Positions 1 through 9,026 of a DNA stretch of 64,000 nt are shown here, piece after piece. Source of the DNA: Gilichinskyi gelida (lineage in GTDB: Bacteria; Acidobacteriota; Thermoanaerobaculia; Gp7-AA8); assembly GCA_038040385.1 (NCBI GenBank), contig JBBPII010000004.1:332575-396574 (forward strand). Direction: 5' to 3'. The translations under genes and the position numbers were made by a program. The notes beneath the pieces are model-generated. The model made no database searches. It was not told the origin of the DNA and saw only the letters and a program-made list of their open reading frames with translations. Positions within the stretch are counted from its first letter, which is position 1, and the number at the start of each line of letters is the position of its first letter.

Positions 1-1
1 G

Positions 2-103
2 TCCGAGGGGGCGAAGCTCAGCTCGACGGAGATGGCGCTGTTCGAGATGCTAGTGACGTCCGGGACGGATGAGTTCCGGGAGATCTCGCGGCTGGTGCGG
101 TGA
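2..103 (+). CDS. 3' end of an unidentified gene (partial)
   Basis: An open frame enters from the left edge and runs 33 codons to a TGA at 101-103. It ends in FREISRLVR. The frame uses the same high-GC codons as its neighbours and converges on the STAND gene, whose stop lies 13 bases away, so it is probably the true tail of a gene outside the window. The fragment is too short for me to assign a family. Confidence 0.4.
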   Translation, partial: SEGAKLSSTEMALFEMLVTSGTDEFREISRLVR

Positions 104-116
104 CGAGCCGCCGAAG

Positions 117-3100
117 TCAATCGCACTTCTCGGGTGGCCCCGGCAGCCCCTCGCAGGTCTTACGGTAGGGCTTGTCGGCGCCGATATAGTTTCGCCATTC
201 CTCGCAGGTCAGATTCCGATTGGCCGTGCGGCAGGCCTCAGCCTCGAGATGATCCTGGTCCAAGTCCCACAGGACGATCTTGTCCGGACCCGCTGAGGCC
301 AGCCGCTTCCCATCCGGACTGAAGGCGACGCCATAGACAATGTTCTTGTACCCCTCAAGCGTGGCCAGCCACTTGCGGCTGTCCACGTCCCACAGGATCA
401 CGGTGTGGTCCTGACTCGCGGAGGCCAGCCGTTTCCCATCCGGGCTGAAAGCGACGCCAAAGACCCGGCCCTTGTGCCCCTCCAGCGTGGCCAGCGGCTT
501 GAGGCTGTCCACGTCCCACAGGATCACGGTCTGGTCCCAACTCGCCGAGGCAAGCCGCTTCCCGTCCGGGCTAAAGGCGACGCCATAGACCTCGTCCTTG
601 TGCCCCTGCAGCGTGGCCAGCGGCTTGCGGCTGTCCACATCCCACAGGATCACGGTCTGGTCCNNNNNNNNNNNNNNNNNNNNNNNNNNNNNNNNNNNNN
701 NNNNNNNNNNNNNNNNNNNNNNNNNNNNNNNNNNNNNNNNNNNNNNNNNNNNNNNNNNNNNNNCTGACTCGCCGAGGCCAGCCGCTTCCCGTCCGGGCTG
801 AAGGCGACGCCATAGACCGCCCCGTACTTGTGCCCCTCCAGCGTGGCCAGCGGCTTGCGGCTGTCCACATCCCACAGGATCACGGTCTGGTCCTGACTCG
901 CCGAGGCCAGCCGCTTCCCGTCCGGGCTGAAGGCGACGCCATAGACCCCGTACTTGTGCCCCTCCAGCGTGGCCAGCGGCTTGCGGCTGGCCACGTCCCG
1001 CAGGATCACGGTCTTGTCCCAACTCGCCGAGGCCAGCCGCTTCCCGTCCGGGCTGAAGGCGACGCCAGTGACCCTGTACTTGTGCCCCTCCAGCGTGGCC
1101 GGCGGATTGCGGCGGCCCACGTCCCACAGGATCACGGTGTTGTCATCACTCGCCGAGGCCAGCCGCTTCCCGTCCGGGCTGAAGGCGACGCTAGAGACCC
1201 GGCCCTTGTGCCCCTCCAGCTTTGCCATCGACTTGCGGCTGTCCACGTCCCACAGGATCACGGTCTTGTCATCACTCGCCGAGGCCAGCCGCTTCCCGTC
1301 CGGGCTGAAGGCCACGCCATAAACCCGGCGCTTGTGACCCTCCAATGTGGCCAGCAGCTTGTGGCTGTCCACGTCCCACACGACCACGGTCTTGTCCGAA
1401 CTCGCCGAGGCCAGCCGCTTCCCGTCCGGGCTGAAGACGACGCCATAGACCTCGTACTTGTGCCCCTCCAGTGTGGCCAACGGTGTGCGGCTGTCCACGT
1501 CCCACAGGATCACTGTCTTGTCCTCACTCGCCGAGGCCAGCCGCTTCCCGTCCGGGCTGAAGGCGACGCCCCGGACCGCGTTCTTGTACCCCTCCAGTGT
1601 GGCCAGCAGCTTGCGGCTGTCCACGTCCCACAGGATCACGGTCCGGTCCTGACTCGCCGAGGCCAGCCGCTTCCCGTCCGGGCTGAAGGCGACGCCATAG
1701 ACCCCGTACTTGTGCCCCTCCAGCGTGACCAGCGGCTTGCGGCTGTCCACGTCCCACAGGATCACGGTGCTGTCATCACTCGCCGAGGCCAGCCGCTTCC
1801 CGTCCGGGCTGAAGGCGACGCCCCGGACTGTGGACTTGTGCCCCTCCAGCGTGGCCAGCGGCTTGCGGCTGTCCACGTCCCACAGGATCACGGTGTTGTC
1901 ATAACTCGCCGAGGCCAGCCGCTTCCCGTCCGGGCTGAAGGCAATGCCATAGACCGAGCCCTTGTGCCCCTCCAGCGTGGCCAGCGGCTTGTGGCTATCC
2001 ACGTCCCACAGGATCACGGTCTTGTCCGAACTCGCCGAGGCCAGCCGCTTCCCGTCCGGGCTGAAGGCGACGCCATAGACCGCATCCTTGTGCCCCGGCA
2101 GAAACGCGGATAGCTGCGGGTGGCTCACGAAGCGGCGCAGCAGCCCAGCCTGAGCATCAAGCGTCGGAGCGGCCCGAACCGCTTCCAGGTTGACCAGAAG
2201 GGATGCATCGTAGTTGACATCCTGAAGCGGATCAGCATTGGCCATCAGTCGCGTGCTCTCCGCCTCGTGAAGCAGCTTTGCGGCTTTCCACATCGACCAC
2301 CCGGCAAGCCCGGCGAGAACAATGACTACGAACGCTCCTGCTGCCACGAGCGCCGCATTGCGCCGGTTGCGCCGCTGCTGTTCGAGCGCCGCCCGTTCCC
2401 GCGCCTTCGCCGACTCCTCTAACTCGCGGGCGCGGCGGCTGTCACGGCTCTCCTTGACCACGCGGGCCAGCACGTCATGGGTCAGCTCCAGCCGGCGCAT
2501 GCTCTGCCGCTCGTCCACGCGCAGCAGGCGGCGGCGGATCAGCGCATCGAGCGCATCGGAGGTGATGCCGGGCAGAGCCAGAGCGTCCTCCATGTCGTGG
2601 CTATCGCGGTAGCCACGGTCGGTGATGAGCTGGTCCTCGACGAAGGCCCGCACGCGCGGGTCAAGGCCGGCCATGCCGCGCTCGTAGAAGCCGGAGAGGA
2701 TCTCGCGGTCGGCGCCTTCCAGCAGAGCGGGCGTGATGTGCTCGAGCGTCGCTTGCTGGCGCTTGTGGTTCAGCTCACTGCATACGACGCTGAGCAGCGC
2801 TGGATCGATCTCGATCCTGGGGAAGTCCGACGGATCGACCGGCGGGCTTGGCTCGTTCTTCCAGGCCAGCCGGATGATCCGCCGCGCGACGTCGTCGTCG
2901 ACCAGGCGCCCGCCCGCGCAGGTGATCACCTCGTAGGCCTGCGCGCCGCTCATCGCCAGCAGGCGAAAGCGGTTGTACATGAGGGAGGGCATCCGCTCCT
3001 TGAGCCCTTCCATCTCGGCCAGGAAGTCTTCGCGAAAGCTCAGCACCAGCTTGACCGTCGAGCGCTTGAAGTCGAAGCGTCTGGCCTCCGTCGGCTCGGC

Positions 3101-3667
3101 CTCCAGCGCCGCCCGGACCGCGTCGGGCGGCCGGTTCTCCACCAGGTCGCCCAGCTCGGCGAGGAAGGCGGCCGACCGGGCCCGGGACTCTTCGTTCCCC
3201 TGACCGAGGGTGAAGATCTCCTCGAACTGATCGAACGCGATCACCGGAGTCACCGGGCGGTTGCGCTCGCTCCAGAATTCCGCGTCGCGCCGGTGGAAGA
3301 ACGACCACTGGCTTTCATCTTCGGCAGGGTGAGCGGCCTGGACGCGGTCGGCATCGCACGCCGCCTGCAGCGCGCGAAAGATCTGCTCCCGCAACGCCGG
3401 AGCCGCCTCGGCATGGTCGAGCCGCACGTAGACCGGCAGGCAGTCCTCCTCGCGCAGCAAGGGAAACAGCCCGGCCTTCAAAAGCGACGTCTTGCCCAGC
3501 CCGGAGCGGCCGAACACCACCGTCAGCGGCTCGCGGCGGACCAGGCGCAGCAGCTCGCCGGACTCCGCCGCCCGGCCGTGAAAGTACTCGCGGTCCGCCT
3601 CGTCGAAGGGATCGAGCCCGGGCCAGGGGTTGTCGCGGCTCAGGGCTTGGCGTTGCAGCTCTACCAT
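117..3667 (-). CDS. STAND-type NTPase with membrane anchor and WD40 propellers
   Basis: Likely sensor and oligomerisation subunit of a conflict (defence or self/non-self) system. The N-terminus carries a P-loop NTPase with Walker A GRSGLGKTS (about residues 53-61) and Walker B PVIAFDQFEE (141-150). A winged-helix part follows with the LTHDVLA motif (about 395-401) typical of STAND ATPases fused to WD40. Next come an RE/K-rich helix and one membrane segment (about 438-460), and from about residue 522 tandem 42-residue WD40 units with the signature FSPDGKRLASAS. A 100-N gap (664-763) breaks the frame on paper. Deleting the N run plus one overlapping base restores it, giving about 1149 residues if no repeat is missing. 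It lies 7 bases downstream of the SIR2-TIR gene and is surely co-transcribed with it. The family assignment is secure. A defence role is inferred from architecture and neighbour. Confidence 0.85.
252..2104 (-). repeat. Tandem 126-bp WD40-coding repeats (14 visible units)
   Basis: Fourteen units of about 42 codons follow one another, counting the unit split by the N gap once. Most of each unit is nearly invariant at the DNA level (for example gccagccgcttcccgtccgg). Differences are concentrated at four spots: the two residues after GHK, the residue after the following V, the residue after SAS, and the residue after the next D. Fourteen units would make two seven-bladed propellers. One unit (encoded near 815) has an extra codon. 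Confidence 0.9.
664..763. other. Assembly gap of exactly 100 N
   Basis: A scaffold placeholder of unknown true length. It falls exactly at a WD40 repeat boundary. The left flank ends ggtctggtcc and the right flank starts ctgactcgcc, and neighbouring repeats read straight through this junction with a single shared c. The missing DNA is therefore zero or a whole number of about 126-base repeats. Confidence 0.97.
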
Positions 3668-3674
3668 CCAGCGC

Positions 3675-5030
3675 TCACGCCGCCCGCTGCCGGCGGTGGA
3701 AGTCGCGCACGAGCCCTACGAGCAGCTCGGCGACGTCGGGCGTGACCTTTCCGTCCGGCAAGCTCCTGCCTTGCGCTCTCTTGAAGGAGTCAGGCAGAAG
3801 GGCGCGATCGATGCGAGTGTCGTCGATCACCACGGGGACGATGTAAGCCTCGCCCGGTGCCATCCCCCGGGCGAAGTCGTCCGCGTCGTTCCACTCCCGC
3901 CAGAAGTACCGACGCCGGTTCTCATCGCTCAGGGTCTGGCGCGAGATGACCGGCAGGAACAGCGCGCATCGCTCCAGGCCGCGCCGGATGCTGCGCGCCC
4001 AGTCATCTCCCATCTGCAGGGCATTCTTGTCGAACCACACCTCCAGGCCGGCCGAGCGCAGGCCCTCGGCCAATCGGCCGGCGGCTTCGATGTCATCGCT
4101 GGCGTAGCTCAGAAAAATCGCGCCGTTTGGGATGCTCCTTCCGCCCGTTCCTGCCTCCCGTACCACGGGCTCCGTGCTCTGCGCTGCCACCGGATGTGCG
4201 GCGTGCCAGCGCGCCGCCAGCTCCGTGACGAACTGCGCCGCGGTCAACGGGACCACCCGGGTGTCGGGGCTGAAGCTCTCGAGGAACTCCGCCAGCCTGG
4301 CGTCATGCGCAATCTGATCGCCCACCAGCACATCCCAACGCCGGCGCTTCTGCGACAGCTCGAGGTTCCTCGCGGTGCGCAGGAAGAAGCGCGCAAGCCA
4401 GTCCCCGAAGCTGCAACCGAGAATGAGCAGATGGTTGCCGCGCAGCTCGTCGAAGAGCGTCTTGGGTTGCCGCTGCTTGTCCTGCATGGCATGCAGGAAC
4501 TCGAGCAAGTCGTCGTCGCAGATGGCGTAGTCGGGGGAAGCCGACGACCGCCCCAGCAGATGAAACACCACCGGCTGCCGGAGCTCGGCCTTTGGACAGG
4601 CGAGGTCGCGGACGGTGTTCGGCGAATAGGAGATCTGTTGTGCGCCGCCGATCGCGTCCGAAAGCAGCGAGTCGAAGGTCAGCGAGATGAACAGGTCGAA
4701 GCCAGGGATTCCGGCGAGCGTCCGCAGCGATTCAGAGGGTGTCAGCGCGGCGTTGCGCAGCATTCTGTGGATCTGGGCGTAGAGCTCCTCCCGCTCTCCT
4801 CGCCTGCGCAGGTGCATGGAAACGACGTCGTTGAGACCGAAGCCCTCGGGAAGGTCCGCGGTGGTCAGCTTCAGATCGCCCGCCAGCCGCTGCGCGATCC
4901 AGCGATCGAGGGGCACGTCGCGGTCGTCTTCCCGAACCGTGACCAGCTCCGAACCGATGACCGGAATGACGGTGCGGTCCTGGATGTAGTCCAGGAGGTT
5001 GTCCCAGAATCCCTCCTGCAAGTCGGGCAT
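3675..5030 (-). CDS. SIR2-like and TIR domain protein
   Basis: A 451-residue probable effector of the two-gene module. The N-terminal half is SIR2-like: VIPVIGSELV (21-30), SLTFDSLL (116-123), FHLLGR (156-161) and LLILGCSFGDW (201-211). The position equivalent to the catalytic Asn of the usual TTNYD motif appears to be Thr, while His157 is kept, so NADase activity of this half is uncertain. The C-terminal TIR domain starts at AIFLSYASDD (304-313), continues through VWFDKNALQMGDDW, and has Glu379 in YFWREW at the place of the catalytic Glu of NAD-cleaving TIRs. AAGGAG lies 9 bases before the ATG. Domains of both kinds deplete or process NAD in known anti-phage systems. The combined function here is inferred. 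Confidence 0.85.
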   Translation of the reverse strand: MPDLQEGFWDNLLDYIQDRTVIPVIGSELVTVREDDRDVPLDRWIAQRLAGDLKLTTADLPEGFGLNDVVSMHLRRRGEREELYAQIHRMLRNAALTPSESLRTLAGIPGFDLFISLTFDSLLSDAIGGAQQISYSPNTVRDLACPKAELRQPVVFHLLGRSSASPDYAICDDDLLEFLHAMQDKQRQPKTLFDELRGNHLLILGCSFGDWLARFFLRTARNLELSQKRRRWDVLVGDQIAHDARLAEFLESFSPDTRVVPLTAAQFVTELAARWHAAHPVAAQSTEPVVREAGTGGRSIPNGAIFLSYASDDIEAAGRLAEGLRSAGLEVWFDKNALQMGDDWARSIRRGLERCALFLPVISRQTLSDENRRRYFWREWNDADDFARGMAPGEAYIVPVVIDDTRIDRALLPDSFKRAQGRSLPDGKVTPDVAELLVGLVRDFHRRQRAA

Positions 5031-5084
5031 GGCCGCACGCTCCTTGGACCCCTCGCTGGCGTGGCTGAGTTTTGGGTTTCTTTA

Positions 5085-5090
5085 ATTATA
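5085..5090 (-). promoter_or_regulatory. Candidate -10 element for the SIR2-TIR/STAND operon
   Basis: On the minus strand a perfect TATAAT lies about 55 bases before the SIR2-TIR start codon, in an AT-rich patch that stands out from the GC-rich surroundings. I see no good -35 hexamer at 16-18 bases, so this is a candidate only. Confidence 0.4.
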
Positions 5091-5162
5091 GTGTCAGGAA
5101 CGGTCTATGCTCGTCGCTGCCGATGACTCTAGAAAGTGCGTACGCAACAAAAGGAGATCCCG

Positions 5163-5711
5163 ATGCGTGTCGTTTTGATCGTGGCCATCATCTCTTTTGC
5201 CGCCGTGGGCTGCAGTTGCAATTACCCGATGACGAGCACATTCGGCACACCGGACGCTTTCGCGGCGCCGCCCGACCCGGTCCCGTACAACCCGGCCTTC
5301 CCGCCGTTCGTCACGTTCCTCAATTCCATCGGCGTCGCCACCGCGAATATGACCTCGTTCGACACGCTGACGGCCGATCTGCACGTGGTGGCCACGCTGC
5401 GTCATGGCTTGCGCGGCTGCTTCGTCGGCGCAACGCAATTGACCCTCTGCTTCAACGCCCGCGCCCTGCCCGGCACCCCGAAGAATGACGGCGTGGTGAT
5501 CTACAACACCGACCTGACGAACAACACGTTTCAGGTCATCTACAACAGCGCCATCGCGCCGACCCTCGTCCCGACCTGGACCGCCAACACGAACGCGACA
5601 CTCTGCATCGATCTGACCGCGCAGATGTTGAGCAACCAGATCGGCGACATGCTCCAGTTCCGAGTGCAGGACGACACGGCGGTCGATTCGATCACGATGA
5701 CGCTTAATTAG
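5163..5711 (+). CDS. Small putative lipoprotein
   Basis: A 182-residue protein. I chose the ATG at 5163 because AAGGAG (5151-5156) precedes it by 6 bases, rather than the upstream in-frame GTG at 5136. The N-terminus MRVVLIVAIISFAAVGCSC is a lipoprotein signal peptide with Cys17 as the likely lipidated residue. The rest is Thr/Asn/Pro-rich with no transmembrane segment or motif I recognise, so it is probably an envelope-anchored beta-rich protein. Codon use is less GC-biased than in flanking genes. It is divergent from the SIR2-TIR gene and may only be a neighbour. Confidence 0.75.
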   Translation: MRVVLIVAIISFAAVGCSCNYPMTSTFGTPDAFAAPPDPVPYNPAFPPFVTFLNSIGVATANMTSFDTLTADLHVVATLRHGLRGCFVGATQLTLCFNARALPGTPKNDGVVIYNTDLTNNTFQVIYNSAIAPTLVPTWTANTNATLCIDLTAQMLSNQIGDMLQFRVQDDTAVDSITMTLN

Positions 5712-5782
5712 CGCGCGCTGCCGCACTCCAGACATGGAGATGAGGCCCAGACCTTCGTCCATGTGCACGAGGTCGCCGTGCG

Positions 5783-6280
5783 ATGAGCTCGAAGTACGTG
5801 CTTGAAGGCAGAGAACTTGCTCTATTAGCAGGTGTGACGAAGCACGAGAAGCGCATTCTGGTCGTCGATGACGACTCCGCGATTCGCGCTCTGCTCATGA
5901 CCATTCTTCGGCGCCGGGGGCTGGCCGCGGACGCCGCCGCCGACGGCGCCGAAGCGCTCGAGCGGCTGGCGCGCTGCAACTACTGCGTGATGCTGCTCGA
6001 TCTTATGATGCCGCGGCAGAGCGGCTGGGACGTTCTCGGCGAGATCGCCCGCTGGCCGCTCGAGCGCCGCCCGATCATCATCGTGCTCACCGCCGGCTCC
6101 GAGCCGCGCAGCCTCGACCCGACGCTGGTCGCCGGCACGGTGCGCAAGCCGTTCGACGTAGACATGCTCATCGACACCGTTTCGGCATGCATCCGTAGCG
6201 CCCCGGCGCGCGCGCAGCTCGAGGATTGTCCTCAGGCCGACACCGATCCTCCGCCCACCACCCGGCAGAACGTCAATTGA
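5783..6280 (+). CDS. Response regulator receiver protein
   Basis: A single CheY-like receiver domain of 165 residues with no output domain. The acidic pair is in LVVDDDS (27-32), the phospho-acceptor is Asp73 in LLDLMMP, the switch Thr is 103 in VLTAG, and the conserved Lys is 122 in RKPF. A short Pro-rich tail follows. The ATG at 5783 has a weak GAGG upstream. A GTG at 5834 would remove a 17-residue leader that is not part of the fold. It is followed 16 bases later by a second receiver gene, and no histidine kinase lies nearby, so its partner is unknown. Confidence 0.85.
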   Translation: MSSKYVLEGRELALLAGVTKHEKRILVVDDDSAIRALLMTILRRRGLAADAAADGAEALERLARCNYCVMLLDLMMPRQSGWDVLGEIARWPLERRPIIIVLTAGSEPRSLDPTLVAGTVRKPFDVDMLIDTVSACIRSAPARAQLEDCPQADTDPPPTTRQNVN

Positions 6281-6296
6281 AGAAGGAAGGCTCAAG

Positions 6297-6752
6297 ATGT
6301 CCGCCACTCAAGTCCGCGTTCTCATCATCGAAGACAACGATGCCCTCCGCGTGATGATGTTCACCATCCTTCGCCACCAGCCGCTCGGCGTCGACACCGC
6401 GCAGAACGCCGACGATGCGATGGAGAAGGTGCGCACCTGCGACTACGCAATGATCGTCATCGACATGGACCTCGCCGCCGGCGGGAGCCACTCGTTTCTG
6501 GAGAGCTTCCGTCTGGAGCGCCCCGAAGCGACGACGTTCATCCTCGCGGTGCGCGATCCGGCGCGCGACCTGATCCTGGAGCCCGAGCTGGTCAGCGCGA
6601 CCATGAACAAGCCGATCGAGATCGATACGCTCGCCGATGTGGTGCGCGAATGCGCGTTGGTCGTGCCGCCGCCCGCCGACCCCCTCCCCTGCCCGCCGGC
6701 CGAGAGCGAAGGCCGGCCGCGATTCGACGGGGACCAGAGCTGGCCGAATTGA
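6297..6752 (+). CDS. Receiver-like protein, partly degenerate
   Basis: A 151-residue CheY-like protein directly after the first receiver gene, with a strong AAGGAAGG ribosome site. LIIEDND (9-15) supplies the acidic pair, Asp56 in IVIDMDL is the likely phospho-acceptor, and Lys105 in MNKPIE is the conserved lysine. The switch Thr/Ser is replaced in FILAVRD, so signal output through the usual Thr-Tyr coupling may be altered. It ends in a Pro-rich tail. Probably co-transcribed with its neighbour. Confidence 0.8.
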   Translation: MSATQVRVLIIEDNDALRVMMFTILRHQPLGVDTAQNADDAMEKVRTCDYAMIVIDMDLAAGGSHSFLESFRLERPEATTFILAVRDPARDLILEPELVSATMNKPIEIDTLADVVRECALVVPPPADPLPCPPAESEGRPRFDGDQSWPN

Positions 6753-6755
6753 CGG

Positions 6756-6869
6756 CCCTCACCCGGCCCTTCGCTACGCTCAGGGCCACCCTCTCCCGCA
6801 AGCGGGAGAGGGGCCAGGTTGTCCTTCTCCCGCGTGAGCGGGAGAAGGTGCCCGAAGGGCGGATGAGGG
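6756..6869. repeat. Composite palindrome, CCCTCACCC class
   Basis: Outer arms CCCTCACCCGgccCTTCG and CGAAGGGCGGATGAGGG enclose two inner hairpins (CTCTCCCGC-aa-GCGGGAGAG and CTTCTCCCGC-gtga-GCGGGAGAAG). It fills the space between the receiver gene stop and the EamA gene. It resembles repetitive extragenic palindromes of other high-GC bacteria and could act as a transcript barrier. Confidence 0.75.
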
Positions 6870-6890
6870 TCGTGCATAATCCGCGCTCGC

Positions 6891-7751
6891 ATGACGCCGC
6901 GCCGCAAGGGCATCCTCCTCATCGCCGGCGCCGCGCTGCTCTGGTCCACCGGCGGCATCGGCATCAAAGCCGTCGCCGACTCTGCGTTCAAAGTCACCTT
7001 CTACCGCTCGCTCTTCGCCGCCGTCGCGCTGATGCTCGTCCTCGGGCGGGATGTGTGGGGGCAAAGGCGGTGGAAATCCACGCCGGCATTCCTCGGCGCC
7101 GTCTTCTGCTACGCCGCGTGCCTCACCACCTTCGTCATGGCCACGAAGTGGACCACCGCGGCGAACGCCATCTTCCTGCAGTACGCGGGCGTGGTGTGGG
7201 TGCTGCTGCTCTCGCCGCTGGTGCTCCACGAGCCGATGCGGGCGCGCGATGCCATCGCCGTCGCCGCGGCCTTCTGCGGCATGGCGCTCTTCTTCGTCGG
7301 CCGCTTCGAGGCCCGCGGCATGGCCGGCAACGCCATGGCCCTTCTGTCCAGCGTCTTCTTCGCCGCGCTGATCCTCGCCCTGCGCCGCGAGAACCGCGCG
7401 GCGCAGGCGGCGGTGATCTGGGGCAATGTCCTCTGCGCCGCGGCGATGCTGCCGATGGTGGCAGGCGACCTGGCGCTCGCGCCCAAGTCGCTCGCCGTCC
7501 TCGCGTTCCTCGGCGTTTTTCAGATCTCCGTCGCGTACGCGCTGTTCGTGCGCGGCCTGGCCTCGGTGACGGCGACACAGGCGTCGCTCACCGGCATGCT
7601 CGAGCCAGTGGCCAATCCGATCTGGGTCTTTCTCTTCCTCGGCGAGCGGCCGTCGGTCTACGCCGTGGCGGGCGGCGTGGTGGTCCTCGCCGCCATCGCC
7701 TGGCACAGCATGGCTGGGGAGCCGGCAACGGAGATGCCGGCCCCCGACTGA
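6891..7751 (+). CDS. EamA/DMT-family transporter
   Basis: A 286-residue integral membrane protein with about ten hydrophobic helices arranged as two EamA-type halves. The N-terminus GILLIAGAALLWSTGGIGIKA and the late segment LTGMLEPVANPIWVFLFLGE match the first and ninth helices of drug/metabolite transporters. It is probably an inner-membrane exporter, substrate unknown. The ATG directly follows a palindromic element and no clear ribosome site is visible. The stop codon abuts the stop of the convergent gene. Confidence 0.85.
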   Translation: MTPRRKGILLIAGAALLWSTGGIGIKAVADSAFKVTFYRSLFAAVALMLVLGRDVWGQRRWKSTPAFLGAVFCYAACLTTFVMATKWTTAANAIFLQYAGVVWVLLLSPLVLHEPMRARDAIAVAAAFCGMALFFVGRFEARGMAGNAMALLSSVFFAALILALRRENRAAQAAVIWGNVLCAAAMLPMVAGDLALAPKSLAVLAFLGVFQISVAYALFVRGLASVTATQASLTGMLEPVANPIWVFLFLGERPSVYAVAGGVVVLAAIAWHSMAGEPATEMPAPD

Positions 7752-8987
7752 TTACGGATTCGGAACCGCCGTGGCGAATTGCACCGAGGGGTCGTTGGTG
7801 ACGTTGTCGGTCGTCGCGCCATAGACGATGGCGCTGCCGGCGGAAATGGTGATGCGCACCTTCTGATTGGCACCGATCTGTATCCCGAAGAGGGTCCCGG
7901 TGTCGACCTGCTCGAACCAGTTCGGCTGGTACGTCCTCGGCGCGGCGGCGACGATCTGTCCCGCGGTGTTTTCCAGTTGTAGGACCAGCGTGGCGCCCGA
8001 TGAAAGGGAGCGGACGCCGATGTTCAGCCGGGTGCGCGCCGGTTCGATCGGCGTGACCAGAAAGCCCTGCGTCCCCGCGCTGAGGATCCGCGAGCCGGCG
8101 CCCGTGAAATCGGGGCTCACCAGGTCCTCGAAGAACCCGGCCGTGCCGGCGGAGCCGGCGTCGTTGAAGATGCGGGTCAGGAAGATCGGTAGCTGCGCGC
8201 CGGCCGGCATCACGATGTCGATGCTGCCCAGGCCCGCCTGGCCCATGGCGGCGACGACATCGGGATACGCGACCACCTCGCCCGGCCCGACGGTAAACGA
8301 CGACGACGGATCGTTCAGCGATCCGGAGGTACCCGCGCGGTGGAAGATTAGCCGGCCGCTCATCGTCGCGGTTGTCGACGGACTGAGCAACTGGACGGAG
8401 GTCTTGAAGTTCGACCCGAAGCCTCCGGTGGTGGAGCCAACGACAGGAAGGTATCCGGTGACGACGTCGCCAACCGCGGAGCCGTTTCCGACCAGGCCGA
8501 GCTTGTCGTGAAAGGTGTTTCCCGCGGATACCGTTCCCGAGGTGGCGTCGCCGCTGAGCACGACGTATCCCTCCGATCCGGTTCCGGCCTCGGCCAGGGC
8601 GTTGCCGCAACTGGCGATGCGCGTGATGGCGATCAGGTCGCCCGCCTGCACGCCGACGACCGGCGAGATCGTCACGAACTGCACCGGGCGGCCGGCGTTG
8701 GTGTCGAACGGCCCGCGCTCCGCGAACATGGTCAAAGTGTTCCCCGAACGACGGAAGAACTTGATCTTCGCCACGCCGTTACAGGTGGCGTTCCAGCCGA
8801 AGCTCGCCGTGGTGATGTTTCCCGAGCCGGTGGCGGGGTTTTCGAGGCTGACGTCGGTCTGGGGTGTGGGAAAATTCGCGTCGCTGGTGTTCAAGTTCGC
8901 CGGCAGGACGCCGACGCTGACCTGGGCGACCGCTGCGCCGGCGACGACCAATGAAACGAGCAGGAAAACGAAATACGGCTTTCTCAT
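7752..8987 (-). CDS. Secreted protein of unknown function
   Basis: A 411-residue protein with an N-terminal signal peptide (MRKPYFVFLLVSLVVAGAAV, cleavage near AVAQ). AGGAG sits a few bases before the ATG at 8987. The body is Gly/Ser/Thr/Val-rich and likely all-beta, with a central part containing FKTSVQLLSPS, GRLIFHRAGTSG and GLGSIDIV, which reads like an extracellular sandwich module. There is no enzyme motif and no C-terminal anchor. It is transcribed alone, convergent with the EamA gene and divergent from the aldehyde dehydrogenase gene. Confidence 0.75.
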   Translation of the reverse strand: MRKPYFVFLLVSLVVAGAAVAQVSVGVLPANLNTSDANFPTPQTDVSLENPATGSGNITTASFGWNATCNGVAKIKFFRRSGNTLTMFAERGPFDTNAGRPVQFVTISPVVGVQAGDLIAITRIASCGNALAEAGTGSEGYVVLSGDATSGTVSAGNTFHDKLGLVGNGSAVGDVVTGYLPVVGSTTGGFGSNFKTSVQLLSPSTTATMSGRLIFHRAGTSGSLNDPSSSFTVGPGEVVAYPDVVAAMGQAGLGSIDIVMPAGAQLPIFLTRIFNDAGSAGTAGFFEDLVSPDFTGAGSRILSAGTQGFLVTPIEPARTRLNIGVRSLSSGATLVLQLENTAGQIVAAAPRTYQPNWFEQVDTGTLFGIQIGANQKVRITISAGSAIVYGATTDNVTNDPSVQFATAVPNP

Positions 8988-9026
8988 AAGCTCTCCTAGC
9001 CCGCATCTTGCACAACGGAGGCCTTC

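Noticed and set aside
252..2104. Regular 126-bp repeats that could suggest a CRISPR or satellite array
   Set aside because: The repeats are in one reading frame and code WD40 units. There are no short unique spacers of CRISPR size.
830..2113. Long plus-strand open frame opposite the WD40 repeats
   Set aside because: It is a shadow of the repetitive coding strand. It is equally periodic, with no start context or recognisable domain.
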